Shown: positions 15,974-24,410 of the stretch, piece after piece | Layout: the number at the start of each line of letters is the position of its first letter | Position numbering within the stretch: the first letter of the stretch is position 1 | Notes under the pieces: generated by a model | Databases searched by the model: none | Seen by the model: the letters and a program-made list of their open reading frames with translations, nothing else | Told to the model about the DNA's origin: nothing | Made by a program: the position numbers and the translations under genes | Assembly: GCF_030812255.1 (NCBI RefSeq) | Contig: NZ_JAUSSH010000023.1 | Location: 1 to 41,774, forward strand | Direction: 5' to 3' | Length of the DNA stretch: 41,774 nt | Source: Paeniglutamicibacter psychrophenolicus | GTDB lineage: Bacteria > Actinomycetota > Actinomycetes > Actinomycetales > Micrococcaceae

Positions 15974-16789
15974 TTATTCCTTGACGGCACCCTCCAGCAT
16001 GCCCTTGATGAAGTGGCGCTGCATCAGGAAGTACAGCACGACCACGGGCAACGCGACCATCACCGCGGCGGCGGCCAGCAGCGCGGTGCCCTGGGTGTAC
16101 TGGCCCTGGAAGAACGCCAGGCCCAGCGGCGCGGTGCGGAACTCCCCGGAGGGGGACATCACCAGCGGGATCAGGAACTCGTTCCAGGTCCACATGAACA
16201 TCAGCACCACCATGGTGGTGATCGCCGGGCGGCCCATGGGCACCAGGATGGATATCAGGATCCGGCCCTTCGAGGCCCCGTCCACGCGCGCCGCGTCCAT
16301 GATCGAGGGGTTCACGGACTTGAAGTAGGCGCGCATCCAGTAGGTGCCGAACGCGACGGACTGGGCGACCTGCGGCAGCGCAACGGCCCAGACGGTGTCG
16401 GTGAGCCCGAAGGTGCGCAGGTCGAAGAACAGCGGCACGATGATGGCCTCGGCCGGCACCATGATGCCCAGCAGGAAGAGGTAGAACAGCACCTGTTCGC
16501 CGCGGAAGGACATGGTCCCGAAGGCGTAGCCCGAGAGGATCGAGAGCAGCACGGCCAGGGACACCACGATCACCGCCACCAGCACCGAGGTGCCCATGTA
16601 CTGCCCGAATCTCCCCTCCACCCAGGCGGTGGCGAAGTTGCCCGGGTGGAAGGCCCCCTCGCGGGCAGCCGAGGCGTTGGCCGGGCCGAACGCGGCGACC
16701 AGGATGGAGGCCACCGGGGTGAGCACGATCAGCGAGAAGCCGATGAGGATCGCATAGTTCAGCGTCCGCTCGGTGGCCGAGACCCTCAT
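15974..16789 (-). CDS. carbohydrate ABC transporter permease (MalG-like)
   Basis: 271 residues, six predicted membrane helices. An N-terminal helix (LNYAILIGFSLIVLTPVASILVAAF), a long outer loop, and the ATPase-contact EAA loop DAARVDGASKGRILISILVPMGRP at ~180-205. Ends with the typical RHFIKGMLEGAVKE tail of MalG-type subunits. ATG 16789 overlaps the MalF-like gene's stop by 4 nt (ATGA), so the two are translated together. It is the distal gene of the transport operon. No ATPase gene is present: the shared ATPase (MsiK-type) is usually encoded elsewhere in actinobacteria. Confidence 0.93.
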   Translation of the reverse strand: MRVSATERTLNYAILIGFSLIVLTPVASILVAAFGPANASAAREGAFHPGNFATAWVEGRFGQYMGTSVLVAVIVVSLAVLLSILSGYAFGTMSFRGEQVLFYLFLLGIMVPAEAIIVPLFFDLRTFGLTDTVWAVALPQVAQSVAFGTYWMRAYFKSVNPSIMDAARVDGASKGRILISILVPMGRPAITTMVVLMFMWTWNEFLIPLVMSPSGEFRTAPLGLAFFQGQYTQGTALLAAAAVMVALPVVVLYFLMQRHFIKGMLEGAVKE

Positions 16790-17706
16790 GCGCCGCGCTC
16801 CGAGACCCGGTTCACGGCCAGGGTGACCAGGAAGATGATGACGGTCAGGGTGACGCCGATGGCCGCGGCGGATCCGACCTGCCCGGTCTCGAATGCCCGC
16901 CGGTAGACCTCGTAGCTGGGCACCGTGGTGGAGGAGCCGGGCCCGCCGGAGGTGGTCATGTAGATCAAGTCGAAGGTCTTCAGCGAGGCGACGATGGTCA
17001 GCGTGAGGGCCACGGTGAGTTCGGCGCGCACCGAGGGGACGATGATGTAGAGGAACTCGCGCACCGCGCCGGCGCCGTCCAGCCGGGCGGCCTCGAACAG
17101 CTCGGCCGGGATCCGGGCCATGCCGGCCAGCAGCAGCACCGTGACCAGGCCGGTGGACACCCAGGAGCCGATCAGCCCGACGGCGGGCAGCGAGAAGACG
17201 TAGTCCCCGAGCCACGCGCGCGTGAGCCCGTCCAGTCCGATGGAGCGCAGCACGGAGTTCAGCAGCCCGTCGGGGGCGTAGATCTGCTTGAAAGCCACCG
17301 AGACCACGACCATCGCGATGACCTGGGGCAGGAACACCAGGGTGCGGAAGAGGGCCAGCCCGCGGACCTTGGCCCGGGTCAGCACCGCGGCCAGCACCAG
17401 CCCGATCCCGCACGGCAGCACCGCGTAGAAGAAGATGAAGGCGCCGGCATGGCCGAAGGCGGCGCGCAGCCGCGTATCGGCCAGGATGTCGGTGTAGTTC
17501 CCCGTCCCGACGAAGGTCGCCAGGCTCAGCCCGTCCCAGTCGTAGAGCGAGAGGTGCACGGCGCGGGCCAGCGGGTAGAGCATGAACAAGGCGTAGACGA
17601 TGAAGGCCGGGGCGATGAAGAGGTACGGGGTGATGGCGAGCCCCTGGCGGGCCGTGTGCCGGCCAGGGGCGCCGATGGTGCTACTTGCCCTGGGTAAAGC
17701 CCGCAT
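16786..17706 (-). CDS. carbohydrate ABC transporter permease (MalF-like)
   Basis: 306 residues, six membrane helices. N-terminal helix AITPYLFIAPAFIVYALFMLYPLARAVHLSLYDWDG is the standard MalF-type start, with EAA loop EAARLDGAGAVREFLYIIVPSVR (~205-228). ATG 17706 lies inside the end of the binding-protein gene (26-bp overlap) with GGAAGCGG 10 nt upstream. Forms the heterodimeric channel with the next gene. The substrate is not readable from the permease. Confidence 0.93.
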   Translation of the reverse strand: MRALPRASSTIGAPGRHTARQGLAITPYLFIAPAFIVYALFMLYPLARAVHLSLYDWDGLSLATFVGTGNYTDILADTRLRAAFGHAGAFIFFYAVLPCGIGLVLAAVLTRAKVRGLALFRTLVFLPQVIAMVVVSVAFKQIYAPDGLLNSVLRSIGLDGLTRAWLGDYVFSLPAVGLIGSWVSTGLVTVLLLAGMARIPAELFEAARLDGAGAVREFLYIIVPSVRAELTVALTLTIVASLKTFDLIYMTTSGGPGSSTTVPSYEVYRRAFETGQVGSAAAIGVTLTVIIFLVTLAVNRVSERGA

Positions 17707-19045
17707 AGTCCGCTTCCATGGCCTCGGTGAAGGCCTTCGCGTCGATCCGGCCGTCCAGCAGGCCCTGCAGCGAGTCGCCGAGGGTCTCTCCCATGGTCGG
17801 GGTCGCGTAGTCCAGGTACGGCAGCAGCACCCCGTCGGTGGTGACGGACTCGAACGCGGTGTACACGTCCTTGAGCACGCCCGATGCCGGGGCGTGCGCC
17901 GCGGTGTCGAGCACCGGCAGGTTCCCGGTGTCGGCCAGGACCTTCATCGCGTCCTCGTTGGTGATGAAGTCGATGTAGGCCGCGGCCAGGTCCGCGTTTT
18001 TGGTCTTGGCGGTCACGGTGAACGGCAGCCCGGTGCCGCCGGTGGTGTGCGCGCCTTCCCCGGCGGTGGCCGGAGGGGCGAAGAACCCGACGTCATCGCC
18101 CATCGCATCGGCCAGATCCGCGGCCATCCAGGAGCCGCCCATCAGGAACACGCCCTCGCCCTTGGTCAGCTTCTGCCAGGCGGCGTCGTAGTCGGTGCCG
18201 TTGACGCCCTTGTTGAAGTAGCCCTTGGCGCTCCAGTCGGCCAGCGTCTGCGCGGCGGCCTGGTTTTCCGGGGTGGTCCAGGAGGCGCCGGCGTTGCCGA
18301 AGCCGAGTTTCTCGATCTGTTCCGCGGGCACCTTGGCGCCCTGGATGGGCCCGAAGACGTGCCCGGCGGGCCACTTTTCGATGTTGCCCAGCAGCAGCGG
18401 GGTCTCGCCCTTGTCCTTGGCGGTGGCGATGGCCGTTTCGAAGGCGGCCCAGTCGGCCGGGACCTCCAGGCCCAGGGATTCGAGCTTCTTCTTGGAGTAG
18501 AAGACGCCCACGACCTCGCCGACCTGCGGCAGCCCGTAGGTAGAGCCGGAGCCGAAGGTGGTGCCGTCGGTGGAGTACTGCGAGTACTTCAGCACCGAGG
18601 CCGGGTAGCGCTCGCTCCAGCCGTAGGCCTTGGCCCAGTCATCCAGCGGCAGCAGCTGCCCGGCCTTGACGAACGCGCCCATGGTGTTGCGGGCGTTGTT
18701 GGCCTGGACCACGTCGGGGGCGTCGGTGCCGGACAAAGCCAGGCGCAGGGTCTTGCCCAGGTCCTCGAAGGACTGGGAGTTGCGCTTGATGGTGATGTTC
18801 GGGTACTTGGCCTCGAAGGCGTCGTTGAGCTTGGTCATCTGCTCGTTCTGCCCGCCGCGGACCTCCTGGTCCCAGACGGTGAGGGTTTGCTCGCCCATCT
18901 TGGCTACGTCCGTCTCGATGGTCGCGCCGCTTTGCGGGGCCGACGGGGCCGGGGCCTCGGAGCCGGGGGCGCAGGCCGAAAGCAGCAGGGCGAGGGCGGC
19001 CGTGGCGGCCAGCGCCAGCGTGCGGGTTTTGCCTCTCGGTGACAT
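17681..19045 (-). CDS. extracellular sugar-binding lipoprotein of ABC transporter
   Basis: 454 residues. Signal peptide MSPRGKTRTLALAATAALALL ends in the lipobox LLSAC, so the mature protein is a lipoprotein on the outer face of the membrane. Family 1 solute-binding features: EQTLTVWDQEV, AFEAKYPNITIKRN, FEDLGKTLRLALSGTDAPDVVQ, GVFLMGGSWMA and AAAYIDFITNEDAMKVLADTGNLPV. Begins at ATG 19045, 9 nt after AAAGGA; an ATG at 19066 is a poorer start. Gap to the PfkB gene is 87 bp, long enough for its own regulation, but co-transcription is likely. Confidence 0.93.
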   Translation of the reverse strand: MSPRGKTRTLALAATAALALLLSACAPGSEAPAPSAPQSGATIETDVAKMGEQTLTVWDQEVRGGQNEQMTKLNDAFEAKYPNITIKRNSQSFEDLGKTLRLALSGTDAPDVVQANNARNTMGAFVKAGQLLPLDDWAKAYGWSERYPASVLKYSQYSTDGTTFGSGSTYGLPQVGEVVGVFYSKKKLESLGLEVPADWAAFETAIATAKDKGETPLLLGNIEKWPAGHVFGPIQGAKVPAEQIEKLGFGNAGASWTTPENQAAAQTLADWSAKGYFNKGVNGTDYDAAWQKLTKGEGVFLMGGSWMAADLADAMGDDVGFFAPPATAGEGAHTTGGTGLPFTVTAKTKNADLAAAYIDFITNEDAMKVLADTGNLPVLDTAAHAPASGVLKDVYTAFESVTTDGVLLPYLDYATPTMGETLGDSLQGLLDGRIDAKAFTEAMEADYAGFTQGK

Positions 19046-19132
19046 GGTGTGTGTCCTTTCATGCAAGGTGCGGTGGAAATCGGTGTGCGGCCGGCTGCGG
19101 CGGAAGGCGGCGGCCGCGGGTGGAAGCGGGGT

Positions 19133-20248
19133 TCAGCGCGAGGGCGGCAGCGGCCCGTGCCCGTGCGGGCGGTAGTGGGCCTCTGCCTCGGTGAGCAGCC
19201 CGAAGGTGGCCTCGGCGCGGCGCACGGCATTGGGCTTGTGTTGGGGCAGCACCTCGTCGAGGAAGCCGTAGCGCTTGGCGACGTCGGCGCATTCGGCGTT
19301 TTCCCGGGCGCGCAGCTTCGTCGATTCCCACCAGTCGGCGATGTCGCCCCAGCCCGGGGAGGCCAGGGAACCGCCGAAGTGCTTCACGGCCAGGGCCGAG
19401 CAGAGCGTGGAGAAGAGCAGCCGCCGTTCCAGCGGCCAGCCGGCCAGGGTGCCCAGCACGATGCCGGCCGAGAACACGTCCCCGGCGCCGGTCGGGTCGA
19501 TGGCCGCCACGCGCAGGCTGGGCACGCTGGCTTGTTCCCCGGTGGAGGAGTCGATGGCGATGGCACCGTCCACGCCGCGGGTGATGACCACCAGCGGTGC
19601 GCGGGAGGAAAGCACCCTGAGTGCGGCGTCGGGCGAGTCGGTGCGGGAGTAGGCCATGGCCTCGACGTGGTTGGGCAGGAAGCCGTGGCAGAGTTCCAGG
19701 TCGTTGAGCGTGGAGGTGTCCCACTTCTCGGTCGGGTCCCAGCCGACCGCGGCGAAGACCTTGCCCTGCTTCGGGTGCGAGGCGATCCACCACGGTTCCC
19801 CGTGCCCCGGCATGGCCAGCTCGGCGATCATGGCCTTGGAGGTGGGCGGGGTGCCGATGAGCTCGGCGGCGCTGAGGGGCATCGGGTGGCCGTGGGTGAT
19901 CATGGAGCGGTCCCCGCCGCGGGCCAGGGAGACGGTGAGCGCCGAGTGCCAGCCCTCGAAGACGCGCGAGCGGCTCAGGTCGATGCCCTCCTGCTCCTCC
20001 AGCAGCGACCACGACCAGGCACCGTACGCGTCGTCCCCGAAGCCGGCCGACAGCCCGGTGCTCAGGCCCAGCCGGGCGGCGGCCACCGCGAGGTTGGCGA
20101 TGCCTCCGGGCACCGAACCCATGCCCTCGGCCCAGACCTCGGTGCCGGGCTGCGGGGCGGTGGGCAGGCCGGTGAAGATGATGTCGAAAAAGAGCGAGCC
20201 GGTGAGGAACAGGTCGAGTTCGGTGCCGGGCTCGGATGCGGTGTTCAC
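19133..20248 (-). CDS. PfkB-family carbohydrate kinase
   Basis: 371 residues. Opens LDLFLTGSLFFDIIFTGLP, then GGIANLAVAAARLG (substrate site), GDDAYGAWS, VVITRGVDGAIAI and the anion-hole motif DPTGAGDVFSAGIVLG with catalytic aspartate. A C-terminal extension (~300-371) with WWESTKLRARENAEC and HPLPPSR-like tail is longer than in ribokinase. Start GTG 20248 follows AAGAGGA by ~9 nt; the longer frame starts inside the promoter. First gene of the minus-strand transport operon, so probably phosphorylates the imported sugar or glycoside. Substrate not readable. Confidence 0.88.
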   Translation of the reverse strand: MNTASEPGTELDLFLTGSLFFDIIFTGLPTAPQPGTEVWAEGMGSVPGGIANLAVAAARLGLSTGLSAGFGDDAYGAWSWSLLEEQEGIDLSRSRVFEGWHSALTVSLARGGDRSMITHGHPMPLSAAELIGTPPTSKAMIAELAMPGHGEPWWIASHPKQGKVFAAVGWDPTEKWDTSTLNDLELCHGFLPNHVEAMAYSRTDSPDAALRVLSSRAPLVVITRGVDGAIAIDSSTGEQASVPSLRVAAIDPTGAGDVFSAGIVLGTLAGWPLERRLLFSTLCSALAVKHFGGSLASPGWGDIADWWESTKLRARENAECADVAKRYGFLDEVLPQHKPNAVRRAEATFGLLTEAEAHYRPHGHGPLPPSR

Positions 20249-20342
20249 CTGTGGGTTCCTCTTGCTTGCGCCGCCAGCGGGCGGTCCGGGACGCGCGCCG
20301 GCTTCCCGGTGGCATCCGGGCGCGCGGCGCACCCTTGATTGG

Positions 20343-20371
20343 ACGTTAGCACGCACCAGGGGGTGGTACAA
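20343..20371 (-). promoter_or_regulatory. promoter of the PfkB/ABC operon
   Basis: On the minus strand: TTGTAC (20371-20366), 17 bp, TAACGT (20348-20343). Start of transcription near 20336 leaves a leader of ~88 nt before GTG 20248. Confidence 0.6.
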
Positions 20372-20415
20372 GTGATTGAAAATGCTCGGTTCTGCTCATT
20401 GGTGACTGTTAGTCT
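20372..20415 (+). promoter_or_regulatory. divergent control region with candidate DeoR sites and deoR-type -10 box
   Basis: The 40 bp between the two divergent promoters is AT-rich against its surroundings and holds AATG ... CATT in inverted order (20381-20400) with TGCTC repeated, a likely operator area for the DeoR protein. TAGTCT (20410-20415) is 6 nt before ATG 20422, a leaderless -10 box. Confidence 0.4.
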
Positions 20416-20421
20416 GGGGGC

Positions 20422-21171
20422 ATGCTGATAAGCGCGAGGCAGGGCTCGATCCTGCGCCGGATCCAGGAGGCCGGGGACGTCTCGGTCCGGGAACTGGCCA
20501 ACGACCTGGGGGTGAGCCCGTCGACCATCAGGCGGGACCTGAACCTGCTCTCCTCCGAGGGGCACCTGCGCCGGGTCCACGGGGGCGGGTCACTGGACTC
20601 GGACAAGATCGACTTCCGCGAGGTGCTGGCCAGAAGCTCGCCGGCCAAGGAAAAGATCGCCAACCGGGCCGCCGAGCTCGTCGAGGACGGCGACGTGGTG
20701 CTGCTGGACATCGGCACGACCACCGCGATGCTGGCCCGGGCCCTGCGCGGGCGCAGGATCACGGTCATCACCTCCAGCCTGGCGGTGCTCGACGAGCTGC
20801 GCACCGACCCCGAGGTGGAACTGGTCATCCTCGGCGGGGTGCTGCGCCGCTCCTACCATTCGCTCGTGGGCTCGCTGACCCTGGCGTCGCTGGCCAATAT
20901 CCGGGCGAGCATCAGCTTCCTGGGCTGCAGCGGCATCAGGGAAGACAGCACGGTGCAGGACACCACCGGCATCGAGGTGCCGGTCAAGCAGGCCATCCTG
21001 GACTCCAGCGCGAAGATCGTGCTGCTGGCCGACGAGACCAAGTTCCCCGGGGTGGGGATCCGCGACGTCTGCACCGCCGCACGGATCACCACGCTGGTGA
21101 CCAGCCGGGGTGCCGATCCGCGCACCCTCGAGGCATTCAGGAAATCAGGAAGCGAAGTGGTTCTGGCATGA
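20422..21171 (+). CDS. DeoR/GlpR family transcriptional regulator
   Basis: 249 residues. N-terminal DeoR HTH: RQGSILRRIQEAGDVSVRELANDLGVSPSTIRRDLNLLSSEGHLRRVHGGG (residues ~6-56), then the DeoRC sugar-phosphate sensor domain: AKEKIANRAAELVEDGDVVLLDIGTTTAMLAR, VITSSLAVLDEL, VILGGVLRR, FLGCSGI, VVVAD-like VLLADETKF. Such regulators usually release DNA on binding a phosphorylated sugar, here perhaps the product of PfkB or GH4. Leaderless ATG 20422. Overlaps the GH4 gene by 4 nt. Confidence 0.93.
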   Translation: MLISARQGSILRRIQEAGDVSVRELANDLGVSPSTIRRDLNLLSSEGHLRRVHGGGSLDSDKIDFREVLARSSPAKEKIANRAAELVEDGDVVLLDIGTTTAMLARALRGRRITVITSSLAVLDELRTDPEVELVILGGVLRRSYHSLVGSLTLASLANIRASISFLGCSGIREDSTVQDTTGIEVPVKQAILDSSAKIVLLADETKFPGVGIRDVCTAARITTLVTSRGADPRTLEAFRKSGSEVVLA

Positions 21172-22520
21172 AACTGACCATCATCGGCGGCGGCGGATTC
21201 AGGGTCCCGCAGATCTTCGAGGCGCTCTCGGCCGGGAACAAGGCCGTGCGCATCACCGAACTGTGCCTCTTCGACTCCGACCCGGTGCGGGTGGCTGCCA
21301 TCGAGGCCGTGCTGGCGCAGCTGGCCCCCTCCCTGCCCGCGCCCCCGAAGGTCACCACCGCCGCCTCGCTGGACGAGGCGGTCGCCGGGGCCAGGTTCAT
21401 CTTCTCCGCCATGCGCATCGGCGGGACCGAGGGACGGATCCAGGACGAGCGCGTCGCCCTGGAGATGGGCGTGCTCGGCCAGGAAACCACCGGGCCCGGC
21501 GGTCTGGCCTACGCCCTGCGCACCCTGCCGCACGCCCGGGACCTGGCCGAACGCGTGGCCAGGCACGCCCCGGAGGCCACGGTCATCAACTTCACCAACC
21601 CCGCCGGCATCGTCACCGAGGCGATGCGCGAGGCGCTGGGGGATCGGGTCGTGGGGATCTGCGACACCCCCATCGGGCTGATGCGCCGGGCCGTGGCCGC
21701 CATCGGCTCCACCCCGGAGCAGGTGGACTTCGACTACGTCGGCCTGAACCACCTGGGCTGGCTGCGCTCCCTGGTGGTGGACGGGGTGGACAAGCTGCCT
21801 GCGCTGCTGGCCGACGACGCGGCGCTGGAAGGAATCGAGGAGGCCCGGCTGATGGGCCCGGACTGGGTCCGGGCGCTGGGCGCGATCCCCAACGAATACC
21901 TGTACTACTACTACTTCCAGCGCGAGGCCACGGCGCGGCTGCGCGGCCCGGAACCCACCCGCGGGGAGTTCCTGCACCGCCAGCAGTCGGGTTTCTACAA
22001 AGATGCCGCCGCGCACCCGGAGCGCGCGCTGGAAGCCTGGCTGGCCACCAAGCACGAACGCGAGGCCAGCTACATGGCCGAAAGCCGGCCCCAGGACCAG
22101 CGCACCAACCGGGAGGCTGCGGACATCGAGGGCGGGGGCTACCAGCAGGTAGCCCTGGACTTGATGGCGGCGCTGCTGGGCGGGACGCCGGCCACCATGA
22201 TCCTGAACGTCGCCAACCGCGGCGTGGTTCCCGAGCTTCCCGACGACGCGGTGATCGAGGTGCCGTGCACCGTCAGCGCCGCCGGCATCGTGCCCAAGGC
22301 CATCGCGCCGGTCACCGGGGAGATGCTCGGGCTGCTGCAGCAGGTCAAGGCCGTGGAGCGGCTGGTCATCGCCGCGTCGCGCGAAAGGAGCGAGACGCTG
22401 GCCTGGCGGGCGTTGGCCGCCCACCCGCTGGTGGACTCGATCTCCGTCGCGCGGCAACTGCTGCAGAACTACCGGGAACGGATCCCGGGGGTGGCAGAAG
22501 CACTGTCCGGCGGGGCCTGA
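21168..22520 (+). CDS. GH4 6-phospho-beta-glucosidase
   Basis: 450 residues. GH4 enzymes use NAD+ and a divalent metal to cleave phosphorylated glycosides by an oxidation-elimination route. N-terminal Rossmann site TIIGGGGFRVPQIFEAL, FSAMRIGGTEGRIQDE, INFTNPAGIVTEAM, metal-binding C165 in GICDTPIGLMRR and H195 in GLNHLGW, then PNEYLYYYYFQREA. These match the 6-phospho-beta-glucosidase branch (CelF/BglT-like), not the alpha-galactosidase branch. ATG 21168 shares ATGA with the deoR-type stop. Its presence beside an ABC importer and a kinase, with no PTS gene, suggests intracellular phosphorylation of the substrate. Confidence 0.92.
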   Translation: MKLTIIGGGGFRVPQIFEALSAGNKAVRITELCLFDSDPVRVAAIEAVLAQLAPSLPAPPKVTTAASLDEAVAGARFIFSAMRIGGTEGRIQDERVALEMGVLGQETTGPGGLAYALRTLPHARDLAERVARHAPEATVINFTNPAGIVTEAMREALGDRVVGICDTPIGLMRRAVAAIGSTPEQVDFDYVGLNHLGWLRSLVVDGVDKLPALLADDAALEGIEEARLMGPDWVRALGAIPNEYLYYYYFQREATARLRGPEPTRGEFLHRQQSGFYKDAAAHPERALEAWLATKHEREASYMAESRPQDQRTNREAADIEGGGYQQVALDLMAALLGGTPATMILNVANRGVVPELPDDAVIEVPCTVSAAGIVPKAIAPVTGEMLGLLQQVKAVERLVIAASRERSETLAWRALAAHPLVDSISVARQLLQNYRERIPGVAEALSGGA

Positions 22521-22561
22521 GCCCCGGGCCAGGGTTCAGTCGCATGGCGCCGATACGTGCG

Positions 22562-22582
22562 CCCGCGCGGGGAACGCGCGGG
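22562..22582 (+). terminator. hairpin after the GH4 gene
   Basis: CCCGCGCG (22562-22569), loop GGGAA, CGCGCGGG (22575-22582): an 8-bp perfect GC stem 42 bp after the GH4 stop. A second weak stem ACCAGGC/GCCTGGT (22601-22630) follows. No U-tract. Could serve both converging genes. Confidence 0.45.
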
Positions 22583-22682
22583 AAGGGATATTCGCCGGGA
22601 ACCAGGCCAGGAACAATCCAATAGCCTGGTGGAAGGCCGGTACCACCGGGTGGCCTCGTGCGCACGGGCCTGCGGGACGGGT

Positions 22683-23774
22683 TCAGTCCAGGAGCCGGGC
22701 TCCGGCCTCGGAAATCAGCGCATCGAACCCGCCGGCACGGAAGATGCGCCGCTGGGCAGCCGCCCCATTGCCCTCGCCGGCGATGCGCGCCAGCCCGGCA
22801 CCCACGACTTCGGTGTCGCCGCTGACTTTCAGTTCCGGGCCGATGTAGTCCAGCAGCGCGTCCAGGCGCCGGTCCAGGCTGCACTTGGATCCTGCGGCGA
22901 GGTCATAGTGGTTTCCCCGGGTCCCGAACTTCGCCGCCTGCCACTGGGCGATGTCCAGCGCCTCGGGTGCGGGGTCCGGGATGCGGGCGGGGCTGTGGAT
23001 TCCGGCGGACACCAGGGCGCGCATCACCAGCGCCAGCACCACGACGTCGGAGGCACAAAGCTGGGCGTCGGCCACCCGGATCTCCACGGTCGGGAAGCGG
23101 GTCGAGAGGCGGGCTCCCCAGCCGATGTGCCCGGCATCCAGCACCACGTCGGAGGCCAGCAGGTATTCCATGCGCGCCAGGTAGTCCCGGGCATCGGCGA
23201 AGCGCGGGGGGATTCCGTGCACCGACCAGCGCAGGTACTGGATGGTGCGCCAGGAGGCGAAGCCGCTGTCGGCGCCGCGCCAGAACGGCGAGTTGGCACC
23301 CAGCGCCGTGAGCAACGGCAGCCACGGGCGCAGCGAGTTCATGGCCTGGACGCCGGCCTCGAGGTCCTCGATGCCCACGTGCACATGCGTGCCGCTGACA
23401 TACTGCTCCGCGGCGATGCCCGGACAGAACCGGTTGATCGCGTGGTAACGGTCCGAGGCGTGGATGGCCGCCGGGCCCGCGGGGATCCGCGGCGGGGTAC
23501 CCAGCCCGACCAGCTGCAGCCCGGCTTCGCGGGCCACCTTGGACAGGCCGCGGCGGGCGCCGGCCACCGCATCGAGCGCCTCGGCGCCCGTGGTGCAGAC
23601 CGGGGTGCTGCTTTCCACCTGGCAGGCCAGGAACTCCGGGTGCGTGAGGGTGCCGCCGCTGCCCAGGGCCATGAGTTCGTTGTGGACGTGGTGACGGGGC
23701 ACCGCCGGTTGCCCGGTGGCGGGGTTGATGAGGAAGAATTCCTGCTCGATTCCGAAGGTGCGCACCGCGGGCAC
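22683..23774 (-). CDS. YbdK-type carboxylate-amine ligase (glutamate-cysteine ligase 2 family)
   Basis: About 363 residues of the GCS2 fold: TFGIEQEFFLINPATG (metal/ATP site) at the N-terminus, GGTLTHPEFLACQVESSTPVC, YVSGTHVHVGIED in the middle, and the C-terminal RFPTVEIRVADAQLCASD. YbdK family members have weak gamma-glutamylcysteine ligase activity in vitro; actinobacteria make mycothiol, so the natural role is open. GTG 23774 is 5 nt after the stop of the upstream gene (GTG 23765 is an alternative), so the two are translationally linked. Confidence 0.9.
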   Translation of the reverse strand: MPAVRTFGIEQEFFLINPATGQPAVPRHHVHNELMALGSGGTLTHPEFLACQVESSTPVCTTGAEALDAVAGARRGLSKVAREAGLQLVGLGTPPRIPAGPAAIHASDRYHAINRFCPGIAAEQYVSGTHVHVGIEDLEAGVQAMNSLRPWLPLLTALGANSPFWRGADSGFASWRTIQYLRWSVHGIPPRFADARDYLARMEYLLASDVVLDAGHIGWGARLSTRFPTVEIRVADAQLCASDVVVLALVMRALVSAGIHSPARIPDPAPEALDIAQWQAAKFGTRGNHYDLAAGSKCSLDRRLDALLDYIGPELKVSGDTEVVGAGLARIAGEGNGAAAQRRIFRAGGFDALISEAGARLLD

Positions 23775-23778
23775 CGCG

Positions 23779-24246
23779 CTACTCGAAGGCGCCACTGAAC
23801 CGGTCGGTGGACCGGTCGAGGTGGAAGGCGGCGACCGGCGCGGCACCATCAAGGCCGGGAACCTGCGTGCGCGCGTCCCGGGACACCTTGGTGCCGGCGC
23901 CGGATTCCGGCGCGGGCCCGGGGTAACTGACGTAGCGGGGGTTCTCGGAGGCCAACCGCACGGCTCGACGGTCATCGGGCACCTGCGTGGTGAGCATGCC
24001 GTAGAACGACTCGCATTTCCCACACCAGAACTCGACGTCCCAGCAGGGAGGCTGGACTCGCCGCCGGTCCAGCAGCAGCTCGACGTGCTCGTAGACCAGG
24101 TAGTCGCCGGAGCCACAGGAACCACAGGTGGGTGCCTCGTTGGCCGGCACCCGGGAGGGGTGCACCGTCAGCTCAAGCGCGGGAGGGTTGTCCGGCGCGG
24201 AGCGCAGCATGGACTGGGAGGTGCGTTTGCCAAAGGACTTCTTCAT
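23779..24246 (-). CDS. zinc-ribbon-like hypothetical protein
   Basis: 155 residues, not recognised. Contains two cysteine pairs, TCGSCGSG (~40-46) and WCGKCESFYG (~77-86), plus a CW just before the second, spaced like a rubredoxin/zinc-ribbon knuckle pair. The rest is polar and Pro-rich with no signal peptide. Starts at ATG 24246 with no visible ribosome site. Directly upstream of the YbdK-type gene, in the same operon with a 4-bp gap, so it may assist or regulate it. Confidence 0.6.
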   Translation of the reverse strand: MKKSFGKRTSQSMLRSAPDNPPALELTVHPSRVPANEAPTCGSCGSGDYLVYEHVELLLDRRRVQPPCWDVEFWCGKCESFYGMLTTQVPDDRRAVRLASENPRYVSYPGPAPESGAGTKVSRDARTQVPGLDGAAPVAAFHLDRSTDRFSGAFE

Positions 24247-24357
24247 GGGAGCACTTTCGACGAACCGGCCTGAAGGGGGTGGGCAACGTCATCGCGTGCC
24301 CAAACCATCTTGCTCCGCAGCGCCGCACCGGCACAATAGGCCATGGGTTTCATCGAG

Positions 24358-24387
24358 CGTCCTGCCATGAAGTTCCATGGCAGGACG
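24358..24387 (-). terminator. terminator hairpin after the ABC-F gene
   Basis: CGTCCTGCCATG (24358-24369), 6-nt loop, CATGGCAGGACG (24376-24387): a perfect 12-bp stem beginning 24 nt after the ABC-F stop on the minus strand. It stands alone, without a T-run. Confidence 0.6.
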
Positions 24388-24410
24388 TTGGGAAATCTGC
24401 AACGGAAACT

